A DNA stretch of 64,000 nucleotides from Haliea salexigens DSM 19537 (GCF_000423125.1 NZ_AUHJ01000006.1:179145-243144), one strand, 5' to 3'; numbered from the stretch's first letter, positions 45,213-57,249 are shown. Notes: generated by a model from the letters alone, not told the origin. Numbers and translations: made by a program.

Positions 45213-45673
45213 AGCGTTCGCGGCAAGCCTCGATGCCGCCAGGGGGGGTGGGCGTGAGTTTGCTGGAACTGCTGATCGTGTTGGTGGTGCTTTCGGTACT
45301 GCTGATGTTGACGGTGCCGCTTTACAGCGAACAGGTCTTCAGGGGGCGGCGTATTGTCGCCAGTAGCGCGCTATTGGCAATCGCCGGCCGGCAGGAAGAG
45401 TTCATGCTTTACCATCGCCGCTACGCTACCGATCTTGCCGAACTGGGGTTCAGTAAGCCTCAGGGGGTGGGGCTGGGCCAGGATGGGCAGGAGGTGGAGA
45501 GCACTCCGCTCTACGAACTGTCCCTCGCGCCGGTGGATGATCCCTATCAATATCGCCTTGTGGCTCGCCCTGTGGGGGCACAGGCGGGGGATATGCGCTG
45601 TGGAACCTACACCCTCAACGCTACCGGGGTGGCTGCCAATAGTGGGTCAGCCGGACCTGACGCCTGCTGGTGA
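45209..45673 (+). CDS. pilE: Type IV pilin-like minor pilin PilE
   Basis: A 154-residue minor pilin: leader cut before VSLLELLIVLVVLSVLL (Glu at +5), a long N-terminal helix, RRIVASSALLAIAGRQEEFM, a YATDLAELGF segment and a terminal disulfide loop (MRCGTYTLN to DACW). It is the last gene of the minor-pilin operon. The GTG overlaps the pilY1 stop. The convergent pilR ends only 7 bp downstream. Confidence 0.9.
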   Translation: MKRSRQASMPPGGVGVSLLELLIVLVVLSVLLMLTVPLYSEQVFRGRRIVASSALLAIAGRQEEFMLYHRRYATDLAELGFSKPQGVGLGQDGQEVESTPLYELSLAPVDDPYQYRLVARPVGAQAGDMRCGTYTLNATGVAANSGSAGPDACW

Positions 45674-45680
45674 GCGGTCC

Positions 45681-47054
45681 TTAGTCTTCAATATGCAGTT
45701 TCTGCAGCCGATAGCGCAGGCTGCGGAAACTGATGCCCAGCAGGCGGGCCGTGGCAGTCTTGTTCCACCGGCATTGTTCGAGGGCTGTTTGCAGAATGCG
45801 CCGTTCAATATCCTCCAGATAGCCTTCGAGGTTGCCGTAGGCCGCGGCAACCTCCAGTGGCGCTTCACCGGGCTGCCCGGGGCTCTGTTGCGCAGCCGGC
45901 TGCTCGTTGAACTGCAGATCGTCTGCGCTGATGGTGTCGCCGTCGGCCAAGGCAATGGCGCGTTCGAGTATGTTCTCCAACTCGCGCACGTTTCCGGGAA
46001 AATTGCAGCGCTGTAGTGCGGTCATGGCGCTGGGGTCGATGGTCGGAACGCTGACATCAAGCTCGCTGCAGATACGTTGCAGCAGGGCATGCGCGAGCTC
46101 CGGGATATCGCTGCTGCGCTCACGAAGGCTGGGGACGTGCAGGTCGATGACATTGATCCGGTAGTAGAGATCGTTACGGAAGTGCCCTGCGGCGACCTCG
46201 GTGGCAAGATTTTTGTGCGTTGCACTGAGCAGGCGCACATCGGTGGCCTGCTCGCTACTCGCCCCGACCGGGCGCACGGCTTTCTCCTGAATTGCCCGCA
46301 GCAGTTTTACCTGCATGGCCAGCGGCAGGTCGGCGACCTCGTCGAGAAACAGGGTACCGCCCTCGGCGGCCTGAAATAGCCCCAATTTGTCCCGATTGGC
46401 GCCAGTGAAGCTACCTTTCAGGTGCCCGAAAAACTCGCTTTCCATCAGATCCTGCGGTATCGCGCCGCAGTTCACGGCGACAAACGGCCTTGCTGCCCGC
46501 GGCCCGTTGGCATGAATCAGCCGGGCCACAACTTCCTTGCCCACGCCGGATTCTCCCTGGATATGCACGGGCGCCTGGCTGCGGGCGAGCTTGACGACCT
46601 TCGTTCTCAGGGCGACGATTTGCGGGGCACTGCCCACCAGCCGCAGGTCACTCTCATCCGCCTCGGGTTCCGCCGCAGTGGCGCCGTCTTTCAGGCGCAA
46701 CGCCGAACTCACCAGATTGCGCAAGCGCTCCAGCTCAATCGGCTTGCTGATGAAATCGAAAGCACCGGCCTTCAGTGCGGCAATCGCCGTTTCCACGCTG
46801 CCATGTGCGGTAATCATGGCCACCGGAATGTCTGGGAATTCCTGCTGGATATACTCAACCAGGTGTATGCCATTGCCGTCAGGCAAGCGCATGTCGGTCA
46901 AACACAGGTCGGGTTGCAGTTCCGCAATGCGCTGGCGGGCCTCGCCCAGTGTGGCGGCGCTGAAAGACTCCAGGCCCATGCGACTGAGTGTAATGGCCAG
47001 CAACTCCCGAATATCGGGTTCATCATCAACGACAAGAACAGTTTGTGCGACCAT
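45681..47054 (-). CDS. pilR: Two-component response regulator PilR (sigma-54 activator)
   Basis: A 457-residue NtrC-type regulator. The receiver domain has phosphorylation site Asp54 (LCLTDMRLPDG). The AAA+ domain (about 140-370) has Walker A GESGVGKE, the sigma-54 contact loop as GSFTGA and Walker B GGTLFLDEVADLP. The Fis-type helix-turn-helix is at the end (WNKTATARLLGISFRSLRY). It activates sigma-54 transcription of the major pilin gene in Pseudomonas. No major pilin gene or clear -24/-12 promoter is visible in this window, so the target lies elsewhere. Confidence 0.96.
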   Translation of the reverse strand: MVAQTVLVVDDEPDIRELLAITLSRMGLESFSAATLGEARQRIAELQPDLCLTDMRLPDGNGIHLVEYIQQEFPDIPVAMITAHGSVETAIAALKAGAFDFISKPIELERLRNLVSSALRLKDGATAAEPEADESDLRLVGSAPQIVALRTKVVKLARSQAPVHIQGESGVGKEVVARLIHANGPRAARPFVAVNCGAIPQDLMESEFFGHLKGSFTGANRDKLGLFQAAEGGTLFLDEVADLPLAMQVKLLRAIQEKAVRPVGASSEQATDVRLLSATHKNLATEVAAGHFRNDLYYRINVIDLHVPSLRERSSDIPELAHALLQRICSELDVSVPTIDPSAMTALQRCNFPGNVRELENILERAIALADGDTISADDLQFNEQPAAQQSPGQPGEAPLEVAAAYGNLEGYLEDIERRILQTALEQCRWNKTATARLLGISFRSLRYRLQKLHIED

Positions 47055-47058
47055 GGCG

Positions 47059-48684
47059 TTACAGGTCCCTCTGGTTCAGTGCCACCCGGAAGCAGCTTTC
47101 TCCACGTGCCGTGGTGCGATAAAACAGGTCGGCATTATTCATTTCACACAGCTCCTTGCACAGGAACAAGCCCATGCCGCTGCCCTCGGTGACGGTGGTG
47201 TAAAACGGCTCAAACAGCAGAGCCTGTTCTTGTGCGGGTACGCCGGCCCCGGTGTCGATAACGTCAATCAGGCACTGGTGTTTGCTGAAATCCAGGCTGA
47301 CTTCAATGCGTGCTGTTTCCTTGTCTGTGGCCATCTTACTGTGACGCAGAGCGTTGTCCAGAAGGTTGCCGAGCACACGCTGCAGGTTTTCCTGGTCAAA
47401 CTCCACCAGCAGGTCGGGGTAACTGCAGTCGACAGTGACCTCGGCAGTGTCACGCCCCGAATCCAGGTAATTGCCAACAAAGTTGGGCAGCCATTCCGCG
47501 AGCAGAATGTACTCGGGCTTCGGTGGCTCGCGGCGCGAAATCTGCAGCACGCTTTCCACCGTCTGGTTTACCCGCCGGCTGTGTTGTTGAATGATGTCGG
47601 TGAGGCGGCGGTCGGCTTCCGACAGTCCGGCCGATTCGCGCAACAACTGCGCTGCATGACTGATGGCGCCCAGCGGATTGCGAATTTCGTGTGCGATGCT
47701 CGCGGTGAGGCGGCCCAGCGAATTCAGCTTCAGCGACTGCGCATAGCGGGTGACCGGTGTGTAGTCCTCAATGAACACCAGTGCCTCGCGTTCGGAGCCG
47801 GACTGCAGCTCCCGGAAGTGGGCAATGACCGTGGGCGCCTCCTCCGCCACGCGGAATGGTTGCGCGCGATGCAGGTGCGCTTCCCGCCAGTGCTGGAACT
47901 GCTCCGACAGCTCTTCACTGTAGTCGCGCAACTTCCGCCCTTGCTCCATGGTGATCGGACGCTCGGGTGACAGCATGACACTGGCGGCCTTGTTCATCAC
48001 GCGCACGGCACCACTGTCGGTAACCAGTAGGATGCCGGTTTGCATGTGCTGCACGATCTGTTCGTTGAGGCGCTGCAGGTTGTACAGGTCGCTGGCGCGG
48101 CTGCGAGCCAGTTCTTCGGCTCGCCCCAGGCGCGTGGCAACGAATTGCACCATCAGTGACACACCGAAAATCAGCAAGCCCAGCAGCCCGGCCGGGAACA
48201 GTGCGTTGATTTCCAGGCTATCGCGCAATATGAGCCAGACGGTGTCGGAGAGAATGGCCAGAGAACTGATGGCCGCGAGCAGGGTGGCGAGCGTGCGATT
48301 GGGAATGATCACCGACGATGCGGCCACTGTGATCACCAGTAACACGGGCAGGCCGCTGATCATGCCGCCACTGGCATCTGCCATCAGCACCAGGGCGACA
48401 ATGTCGACCAGAAATACCGCGAAAAGAGCGCGCTGGTTGAAGCGCCACTGCCAGGCCAGCGCGGCCAGCAACAGCGCGCTGGAGGCGAGATACGCCGAAG
48501 CGACACCGACATAGAGCACCGGGTTGAGTGCACCCACCAGTGGTCGTGTATTCGGGCTGATAAGCATGATCAGCAATACCACCGACAACATGGAGCGGTA
48601 GGCGACATAAATGCGAAACAACAGAACGCTCTGTTGCGAGACGGCACGTGGGGGCGGTCGGGTTAAAATCGCGGGTCGAGTCAC
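47059..48684 (-). CDS. pilS: Two-component sensor histidine kinase PilS
   Basis: A 541-residue membrane kinase: about six N-terminal membrane helices (residues 20-190), a PAS-like sensor region, the phosphoacceptor His in SIAHEIRNPLGAISHA, then the N box LGNLLDNALRHS and G boxes DTGAGVP and GSGMGLFLCKEL. It phosphorylates PilR, encoded four bases downstream. In Pseudomonas, PilS senses pilin levels in the membrane. The pair lies on the strand opposite to the pilins, and the nadE start is 170 bp away. Confidence 0.96.
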   Translation of the reverse strand: MTRPAILTRPPPRAVSQQSVLLFRIYVAYRSMLSVVLLIMLISPNTRPLVGALNPVLYVGVASAYLASSALLLAALAWQWRFNQRALFAVFLVDIVALVLMADASGGMISGLPVLLVITVAASSVIIPNRTLATLLAAISSLAILSDTVWLILRDSLEINALFPAGLLGLLIFGVSLMVQFVATRLGRAEELARSRASDLYNLQRLNEQIVQHMQTGILLVTDSGAVRVMNKAASVMLSPERPITMEQGRKLRDYSEELSEQFQHWREAHLHRAQPFRVAEEAPTVIAHFRELQSGSEREALVFIEDYTPVTRYAQSLKLNSLGRLTASIAHEIRNPLGAISHAAQLLRESAGLSEADRRLTDIIQQHSRRVNQTVESVLQISRREPPKPEYILLAEWLPNFVGNYLDSGRDTAEVTVDCSYPDLLVEFDQENLQRVLGNLLDNALRHSKMATDKETARIEVSLDFSKHQCLIDVIDTGAGVPAQEQALLFEPFYTTVTEGSGMGLFLCKELCEMNNADLFYRTTARGESCFRVALNQRDL

Positions 48685-48854
48685 GCGGCAAGCTGGCCTG
48701 ATTCTGTTGGAGCAGCTAGTGTAACAGCACCTGCCCGGAGGGAACGAGGCGCTGCAGTGCCGTTGTGGTGTGCGAGTAATTCCTGCGCAGGTCTGGCAGC
48801 CGGCGCCGCTTTCCCGGAAAATACTGCTCTCTTTTCAGCAAGTGCGGAATCTCG

Positions 48855-50486
48855 ATGTCCAGCCTCAATATTGTCATGGTGCAGATGAACACCCTCGTGG
48901 GTGACTTTGAGGGCAATACCGCCCAGGTCATTGAAGCCATGCGGCGCGCGGAGGCGAAAGTCGCTGCCCCGGTGTTGGTGTTCCCCGAGCTGACGCTCAG
49001 CGGCTATCCCCCGGAAGACCTGTTGCTGCGCCCTAGCATTGAGCTGCGTGTGAACCAGTCGCTGCAGGCGATCAAGGCGGCGATGACCGGTGACGCCTGG
49101 CTGGTTCTCGGCTACCCGCGCCGGGAGGGCATTGCCCTTTATAACGTCGCCGCTGTGCTGCACCACGGCGAGATTGTTGCCGAGTACCGTAAACAGTGCC
49201 TGCCCAACTACCAGGTATTCGACGAAATGCGCTATTTCCAGCGCGGTGACAGCCCCTGCATCGTGCAAATTCAGGGTATTCGGGTTGGCTTGACCGTGTG
49301 TGAGGACATCTGGGAACCCGGGCCGGTGCGCGATGCGGTACAGGCTGGTGCCGAGCTTGTATTGAATTTGAACGCGTCGCCCTATCACCGCGGCAAACGC
49401 ATTGAGCGCTGGGAGCTGGTGGCGGAGCGCGCGAGTAGCAATCGTTGCCCGATCGTTTATGTGAACCAGGTCGGCGGCCAGGACGAGCTGGTGTTTGATG
49501 GTGGCTCCTTCGCCGTCGATGACGAGGGTGAGCGGGTAGTGACCGCGCCGAATTTTGTCACCGGCGAGTACTGGCTGACCGCCTTCCGTGAAGGGGAGCG
49601 GGTGTGTCTCGCAGGTGAGGATCAGGCGCCGGCACTGGATGAACTTGAGGCCACCTGGCAGGCGCTGGTGCTCGGGCTGCGCGACTACGTCAACAAGAAC
49701 CGGTTTCGCGGGGTGGTGTTGGGTCTGTCAGGCGGTATCGACTCAGCGCTGACGTTGGCGGTCGCTGTAGAGGCATTGGGGTCAGACCGTGTTGAGGCGG
49801 TGATGATGCCGTTTCGCTATACCGCACAGATGAGCGTCGAGGATGCCGCAGAGCAGTCCGCTCTGTTGGGCGTAGCGCATAAGGTCATCTCCATTGAGCC
49901 CATGTACGAAGCGTTCATGGCGGCGCTGGAGGATGAGTTTGCCGGCACACGCGCCGATACCACCGAAGAAAACCTGCAGGCGCGCTGCCGCGGCGTGCTG
50001 CTGATGTCCATTTCCAACAAAAAAGGCTTGCTGGTGCTGACCACCGGCAACAAAAGCGAACTCGCGGTGGGTTATTCAACGCTGTATGGCGACATGGCGG
50101 GAGGCTTTGATGTGCTCAAGGACGTCCCCAAAACGTTAGTATTCGAACTTTCACGTTACCGCAACAGCATCGCACCCTGCATTCCACAGCGCGTGATCGA
50201 CCGCCCGCCTTCTGCCGAGTTGGCACCGGACCAGAAGGACGAAGACAGCCTGCCGCCTTATCCTGTGCTGGATCGGATACTGGAACTGTATGTCGAGCAG
50301 GACTTCAGTGCGGCGGCCATTATCGCCTCGGGAATGGACTCCGAACAGGTGCACCGGGTGTTGCGGCTCGTGGATCTGAACGAATATAAGAGACGGCAGG
50401 CGCCCATTGGTGTGCGCATTACGCGGCGCGGTTTTGGCAGAGATCGTCGCTACCCGATTACCTCGGCGTGGACGCCAGGCGACTAG
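48855..50486 (+). CDS. nadE: Glutamine-dependent NAD+ synthetase
   Basis: A 543-residue two-domain enzyme. The N-terminal nitrilase-type amidase domain carries the catalytic triad Glu (FPELTLSGYPPEDL), Lys (YRKQCLPNYQVFDE) and Cys (LTVCEDIWEP). The C-terminal ATP-pyrophosphatase domain has the SGGIDSALT loop and STLYGDMAGGFDVLKDVPKT. It converts deamido-NAD to NAD using ammonia from glutamine. The gene is alone between divergent pilS and convergent bamD. Confidence 0.97.
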   Translation: MSSLNIVMVQMNTLVGDFEGNTAQVIEAMRRAEAKVAAPVLVFPELTLSGYPPEDLLLRPSIELRVNQSLQAIKAAMTGDAWLVLGYPRREGIALYNVAAVLHHGEIVAEYRKQCLPNYQVFDEMRYFQRGDSPCIVQIQGIRVGLTVCEDIWEPGPVRDAVQAGAELVLNLNASPYHRGKRIERWELVAERASSNRCPIVYVNQVGGQDELVFDGGSFAVDDEGERVVTAPNFVTGEYWLTAFREGERVCLAGEDQAPALDELEATWQALVLGLRDYVNKNRFRGVVLGLSGGIDSALTLAVAVEALGSDRVEAVMMPFRYTAQMSVEDAAEQSALLGVAHKVISIEPMYEAFMAALEDEFAGTRADTTEENLQARCRGVLLMSISNKKGLLVLTTGNKSELAVGYSTLYGDMAGGFDVLKDVPKTLVFELSRYRNSIAPCIPQRVIDRPPSAELAPDQKDEDSLPPYPVLDRILELYVEQDFSAAAIIASGMDSEQVHRVLRLVDLNEYKRRQAPIGVRITRRGFGRDRRYPITSAWTPGD

Positions 50487-50495
50487 GGAGCGCGC

Positions 50496-51383
50496 CTAGC
50501 GGTAGAGGTCCCGGGTATCAAATTCGGGCACTTCCGGCGGGTCGAACAGGCCTAGCGTAAGCCGGTTCACAATGGAGCGCTCTGGCCCGTCGAGGGAGTA
50601 ATCCGAGCGGAAGTTGCCGTTCTTGTCCAGCGCGGGATAGTCCGGGTAGTTCAGCTTCAGCACATCGATGGCATCCTCGGCAAGGTCGTTCATACCCAGC
50701 AGAATATAGCCCTGTGCCATTACCGCCAGGCCATCGGCTACCGCGGGTGTGCGCTGGAAGTTCTCAACGACGTAGCGTCCACGGTTGGTGGCGGCGAGAT
50801 AGGCGCCGCGCCGGAAATAGTAGTTGGCCACAAGGATTTCGTGTCGCGCCAGCAGGTTGCGCAGGTGCACCATGCGCGCTTTGGCGTCGGCGGCATAGGG
50901 GCTTGCCGGGTAGCGCGCGACCAGTTGGGCGAACTCGGCGAAGGCCTCCCGGGCGTGTTTCATATCCCGGCTGCTTTCATCGGTGGGCAGGAAACGCGCG
51001 AAAATGTCTGATTTCGCTGAATAGGCGGAAAGGCCCTTCATGTAGTAGGCATAGTCGACGCTGGGGTGTTGCGGGTGGAGGCGAATGAAGCGATCGGCGG
51101 CCTCCACGGCAGCCTCATGCTCATAGGCCCCGTAGTGGGCGTAAATCAGTTCCAGTTGAGCCTGCTCGGCGTATTTGCCGAACGGGTAGCGCGACTCCAG
51201 CAGCTGCAGGCTGCGCACAGCCAGGTCGTAGTTGCGGCTGCGCAGATAGCGCTGGGCGTTTTCGTACATCTGCTGCTCACCGCTGTCGGCGGACAGGTCG
51301 TCGAGTTCGTCGTTTCCGGCGCACCCCGCCACAAGCAGGGCGAGGAGGAGCAGGAACGGGGTGACTTTCAATGATTTCAACAA
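50496..51383 (-). CDS. bamD: Outer membrane protein assembly factor BamD
   Basis: A 295-residue lipoprotein of the BAM complex. The signal peptide ends LLVAG before Cys21, and the mature protein is five tetratricopeptide-like repeats (about 40-240), including [38 protein letters not shown] and [17 protein letters not shown]. BamD binds BamA and is the essential accessory subunit. It is divergent from rluD, the usual gammaproteobacterial arrangement. Confidence 0.96.
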   Translation of the reverse strand: MLKSLKVTPFLLLLALLVAGCAGNDELDDLSADSGEQQMYENAQRYLRSRNYDLAVRSLQLLESRYPFGKYAEQAQLELIYAHYGAYEHEAAVEAADRFIRLHPQHPSVDYAYYMKGLSAYSAKSDIFARFLPTDESSRDMKHAREAFAEFAQLVARYPASPYAADAKARMVHLRNLLARHEILVANYYFRRGAYLAATNRGRYVVENFQRTPAVADGLAVMAQGYILLGMNDLAEDAIDVLKLNYPDYPALDKNGNFRSDYSLDGPERSIVNRLTLGLFDPPEVPEFDTRDLYR

Positions 51384-51469
51384 GGTGGTAACCGCTGGCG
51401 TGATAGACTGGGAACGTACAATGGTCGCTATTTAACCACATCGCCCGCGGGGCATAAACAGGAATTCCG

Positions 51470-52444
51470 ATGTCAGAGAGGATCCAGGACAACGCCGAAG
51501 TGGATGTCGCGCTGGATGGCGAGCGGTTGGATCAGGTCGCCGCCAAGCTGTTTCCGGATTATTCCCGCTCCCGGCTGCAGACCTGGATCAAGCGCGGCGA
51601 GCTGCTGGCCGACGGCAAGGTGTGTCGCCCACGCGACAAGGTCTACGCCGGCACCGCACTCACTGTGGATGCGGTGCTGGAAGACGAGGTCAGCTGGCAG
51701 CCGCAGAACATAGCGCTGGATATTCTGTACGAGGATGACAGCATTCTCGTGCTGAACAAGCCCGCAGGCCTGGTCGTGCATCCGGCGGCGGGGCATGCCG
51801 ATGGTACGCTGGTCAACGCGCTCCTGGCACACCACCCGGCCATGGCCCAGTTGCCCCGGGGGGGCATCGTGCATCGCCTGGATATGGAAACCTCGGGGGT
51901 GATGGTGGCGGCGAAAACGCTGGCGGCGCATCACCACCTGGTGGACCAGCTGCAGGCGCGCACTGTCAAGCGCCAGTATTGTGCGGTGTGTATTGGGGCC
52001 ATGACCGGTGGTGGCACGATTGACGAGCCCATCGGCCGGCACCCTCGCCAGCGCAAGAAAATGGCGGTGGTGAGCAATGGCAAGCCCGCGGTCACCCATT
52101 ACCGCGTGGCGCGTCGATACGCGCATCACACCCGCATCACGGTAAACCTCGAGACCGGCCGCACGCACCAGATCCGGGTGCATATGGCTTTTCGTCACTA
52201 TCCCTTGATTGGCGATCCGGCTTACGGTGGGCGTCCGCGCATCCCGCGTGGTGCGTCGGAGCGCCTGATCAGCACGCTCAGGGGCTTTCCCCGGCAGGCC
52301 CTGCATGCGGAAGCACTGGGGCTGTTGCACCCGGTCAGCGGCGAGGACATGCAGTTCGACTGCCCTCTCCCGGAGGACATGCAGACACTACTGGCGGTGC
52401 TGGATGAAGAAGACAGTGCACAGTCCCGCCCTGATTACACCTGA
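51470..52444 (+). CDS. rluD: Ribosomal large subunit pseudouridine synthase D
   Basis: A 324-residue enzyme with an N-terminal S4 RNA-binding domain (about 15-75, [18 protein letters not shown]) and an RluA-family catalytic domain. The catalytic Asp138 lies in [20 protein letters not shown] and is followed by [11 protein letters not shown]. It makes the pseudouridines of 23S rRNA helix 69 in E. coli. The next gene, pgeF, overlaps its end by 41 bp. Confidence 0.96.
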   Translation: MSERIQDNAEVDVALDGERLDQVAAKLFPDYSRSRLQTWIKRGELLADGKVCRPRDKVYAGTALTVDAVLEDEVSWQPQNIALDILYEDDSILVLNKPAGLVVHPAAGHADGTLVNALLAHHPAMAQLPRGGIVHRLDMETSGVMVAAKTLAAHHHLVDQLQARTVKRQYCAVCIGAMTGGGTIDEPIGRHPRQRKKMAVVSNGKPAVTHYRVARRYAHHTRITVNLETGRTHQIRVHMAFRHYPLIGDPAYGGRPRIPRGASERLISTLRGFPRQALHAEALGLLHPVSGEDMQFDCPLPEDMQTLLAVLDEEDSAQSRPDYT

Positions 52445-53180
52445 CTGGCCGGCGCCCGCGACGGTTTCGGCGCTGGTCACGACCCGCAGCGGAGGGTTCA
52501 GCCGCGGGCCCTGGCAGGGGTTCAATCTCGGTGATCATGTTGGCGACGAGGCGGATGCCGTTGCCGCCAACCGGCGGTTGCTGCAGGAGCAATTGGGTGC
52601 GGGCACCCGGGTGCAGTGGCTGCAGCAGGTGCATGGTACTGCGGTGGTGTTGGCACCCCGGGCTCACGGCGTACCGGTAGCGGATGCCAGCTGGTCAGGC
52701 GATCCAGGCGTTGCCTGCGCAGTGCTCACGGCGGACTGCCTGCCCGTGCTGTTGTGTGATCGCGCGGCCACCGTGGTGGCGGCAGCCCATGCCGGCTGGC
52801 GCGGTCTGGCAGAGGGCGTGTTGGAAGCGACCGTGCGCGCGCTGCCGGTGCCAGCTGCCAGCCTGCTGGCTTGGTTGGGCCCCGCAATAGGGCCCGCGGC
52901 GTTCGAAGTGGGTGCCGAGGTGCGGGATGCTTTTCTCGCCGCGGATGGGTCCGCGGCCGTGCTGGAAGCATTCACTCCCGCCCAGCGTCGCGGTCATTAC
53001 TTTACAGACATCTACCGCTTGGCGCGCCTGCGCCTGCAGGCCGCGGGTGTAGCGGCAATCTACGGTGGCGGTTTCTGCACCGTCAGCGACGCCGCGCGCT
53101 TCTATTCCTACCGTCGTGACGGCGTTACCGGACGTATGGCGAGCTTGATCTACCTCAATACGGCGGCCGATCACGGCTGA
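52404..53180 (+). CDS. pgeF: Polyphenol oxidase family/laccase-domain purine nucleosidase-type enzyme YfiH
   Basis: A 258-residue protein of the YfiH/multicopper-like 'laccase-domain' family. The metal-binding residues are visible as His in QQVHGTAVV, Cys in LTADCLPVLLCD and His in AAHAGWRGLAEG. E. coli YfiH (PgeF) edits a peptidoglycan-precursor error, and related proteins have purine nucleoside phosphorylase or adenosine deaminase activity. The ATG at 52404 gives the usual length; the open frame upstream lies inside rluD. It follows rluD, a common order. Confidence 0.9.
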   Translation: MKKTVHSPALITPDWPAPATVSALVTTRSGGFSRGPWQGFNLGDHVGDEADAVAANRRLLQEQLGAGTRVQWLQQVHGTAVVLAPRAHGVPVADASWSGDPGVACAVLTADCLPVLLCDRAATVVAAAHAGWRGLAEGVLEATVRALPVPAASLLAWLGPAIGPAAFEVGAEVRDAFLAADGSAAVLEAFTPAQRRGHYFTDIYRLARLRLQAAGVAAIYGGGFCTVSDAARFYSYRRDGVTGRMASLIYLNTAADHG

Positions 53181-53187
53181 TCCCACA

Positions 53188-53216
53188 CTTGAAACAGGGT
53201 TTTTTCACCCCATCTA
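53188..53216 (+). promoter_or_regulatory. Sigma-32 type heat-shock promoter of clpB
   Basis: The -35 CTTGAAA (53188-53194) and the -10 CCCCATCTA (53208-53216) are separated by 13 bp, an almost perfect RpoH consensus. The clpB ATG lies 61 bp after the -10, with AAGGAGA as its ribosome binding site. No CIRCE-like repeat is seen here, unlike at groESL. Confidence 0.9.
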
Positions 53217-53276
53217 TTGCTCATGGATTGATGCATGGCCAGCGCCCAAAGCTGGCAAGCAAGGAGATACTGAGTA

Positions 53277-55853
<2,577 letters not shown>

Positions 55854-55878
55854 CCGCAGCGCCAGGGCCTGGGCCGCG

Positions 55879-56289
55879 TCAGCGTGACCAGCAATCCGCC
55901 CCCGCCCAGGGCGGATCGACCAGGACACCCTCTTGGGTAATCGCGAATGTTCCACAGGCGTCGCCCACCTGGCGACCCTGTGGAACGGCCTGCATGGCAT
56001 AGTTGCGTGTATCCGGGCCCGTCGGAAGCACTTCCGGGATATCGCGCAGCACATAGTGGCCCGCCAGTGAGCGTCCATCGGGGCGTAGCCAGATTTCCGC
56101 AACGCTGCCGAAGTGACCGTGAGCTGCATGCCAGCGTTGTTGCAGGAGTTGTGCGCGCAGCAGGCTGTTCATGGCGTCACTGCGTCTGCTGCTGGAGAGC
56201 AGGGGGTCAATGGCATGGGTCAGCAGCAGAAAGCCGACGAATGTCGACGCCAGGATAACCGCGCTGATTTTAAACGCGCGCTTGGTCAG
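55879..56289 (-). CDS. Pilin-like exported protein, probable CTG start
   Basis: The first ATG in this frame (56172) gives only 97 residues, but the frame continues upstream without a stop. The extra 39 codons encode LTKRAFKISAVILASTFVGF and further hydrophobic residues: a pilin-like N-terminal helix followed by RSDAMNSLLRAQLLQQRW, which resembles the pilin A-x-x-x-L-x-x-A-Q/R-x-R helix, and a tail with two cysteines (GDACGTF and ADCW). No ATG, GTG or TTG precedes the helix. The best candidate is a CTG at 56287-56289 overlapping the upstream TGA as CTGA, the same overlap style seen elsewhere here with ATG or GTG. There is no G-x-x-x-x-E prepilin cut site. A frameshift is the alternative explanation. 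Confidence 0.5.
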   Translation of the reverse strand: MTKRAFKISAVILASTFVGFLLLTHAIDPLLSSSRRSDAMNSLLRAQLLQQRWHAAHGHFGSVAEIWLRPDGRSLAGHYVLRDIPEVLPTGPDTRNYAMQAVPQGRQVGDACGTFAITQEGVLVDPPWAGADCWSR

Positions 56290-56744
56290 TCGCAGAATTG
56301 CCGGATGGCTTCTTCTGCCTTGGCGCGCTCAGCAGCCACCTGCTCCTCATCGAGGTAGCGCAATTCCCCCTGATCGTTGCGCAGGCGAATGCGCCCCGGT
56401 TTGTTCAGCGTGGCGAGGTTGTTGCGTGCCGTCTGGCAGAACTCGGGGTTTTTCTTGCTCCGGGCCATGTCGGCTTCATCAACCTGGTCAAACTGGTTGC
56501 CGGGGCGGGGAACGACCTCGGGTGGCACTGCGCCCTCGTCTGCACTGACCACTCGCTTGAGCCCGGAGCGCGAGGAAATCACCTCGTATTCCGTGCCCTT
56601 CGGCGGCGGACGGTCGCTGTATACCGGGTTGCCGCGGCCGTCCTGCCAGCGGTAGTGGGTGTCTGCGGCGGCCAATTGCAGGCTGGCCGAGGCCAACAGC
56701 ATTATCAGGGCGCTGCCGAGACCCTTGCGGAGTGTTGCTTTCAC
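56286..56744 (-). CDS. DUF4124 domain-containing exported protein
   Basis: A 152-residue exported protein: signal peptide MKATLRKGLGSALIMLLASA (cut near LAAA), then THYRWQDGRGNPVYSDRPPP, the classic DUF4124 core (Y-x-W-x-D-x-x-G-x-x-x-Y-S-D-x-P-P), and a basic C-terminal helical stretch ending EEAIRQFCD. DUF4124 proteins are common periplasmic proteins of Gammaproteobacteria with no settled function, sometimes next to pilus genes. Its stop overlaps the start of the pilin-like gene. Confidence 0.88.
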   Translation of the reverse strand: MKATLRKGLGSALIMLLASASLQLAAADTHYRWQDGRGNPVYSDRPPPKGTEYEVISSRSGLKRVVSADEGAVPPEVVPRPGNQFDQVDEADMARSKKNPEFCQTARNNLATLNKPGRIRLRNDQGELRYLDEEQVAAERAKAEEAIRQFCD

Positions 56745-57249
56745 ACGCTTCGTCCCTGTCTTGGAAGGCGTTTGTGGTTAAAGTACCCCAGCCCGCGCGG
56801 TGGCGCAATGCGCCCGGTCAGGCAAATGCTGCCAACTGGCGACTTTTCACGTTGACAAGCCCTGCCGTCGCACCAACAATAGGCCGGTCTCTTGAGTGGT
56901 AACGACTAATTCCGGGTACCCCCGGCCACTGGTCTACTGCTGTGTTGTCATTATTCACAGTGGCTGTTCATGAGTCCCGTAATCAACCTGCGCCCTACTG
57001 GCGGGGGTTGAGGGCCAGACACTGCGCTACCTCGCAGGGCGACCGATACACGGGTGTTCGTGATCGATTTCCTCCGCGGAGCTCCCGGTTCATGCCGGTG
57101 GCGGGTCTCGAGCAGTGTGTCGCGCCCAGGGGGTGGCGTCGTCAGTCAGGCACCGGGTCAGGTGCTTCGTTCTGCAACGTCCACACAACAACTTGAACTG
57201 CTTCGGCGAGGGTTACGCGCCGGGCGTTTACGTTAGTGGGAGAGACATT
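56745..57249 (+). other. 505-bp intergenic leader region upstream of ilvI
   Basis: No protein gene is well supported. The region contains a possible leader peptide (56970-57011), short inverted repeats around it (56998-57002 with 57014-57018, and 56991-56996 with 57036-57041) and a weak terminator-like hairpin (57150-57154 with 57161-57165, then a T-containing stretch). A long open frame at 56942-57196 shows no protein-like features. Promoters for both divergent genes should lie here, but none is clear. Confidence 0.55.
56970..57011 (+). CDS. Candidate leader peptide of the ilvIH operon
   Basis: A 13-residue ORF reading MSPVINLRPTGGG, ending TGA, 239 bp ahead of the ilvI start. It contains Val, Ile and Leu, one each, within five codons, the three end products of the pathway. 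Its downstream half can pair with AGGGCG at 57036-57041 or be closed by a CTGGC/GCCAG stem. No strong ribosome binding site is seen before its ATG. It is suggestive of translation-coupled attenuation, but three regulatory codons are few and conservation is untested. Confidence 0.4.
   Translation: MSPVINLRPTGGG

Noticed and set aside
46537..47970. 477-codon plus-strand open frame across pilR and pilS
   Set aside because: It lies opposite conserved two-component genes and has no family resemblance.
56942..57196. 85-codon open frame in the ilvI leader region
   Set aside because: It is in another frame from the leader peptide, has arginine/serine-rich chance-like composition and no family features.
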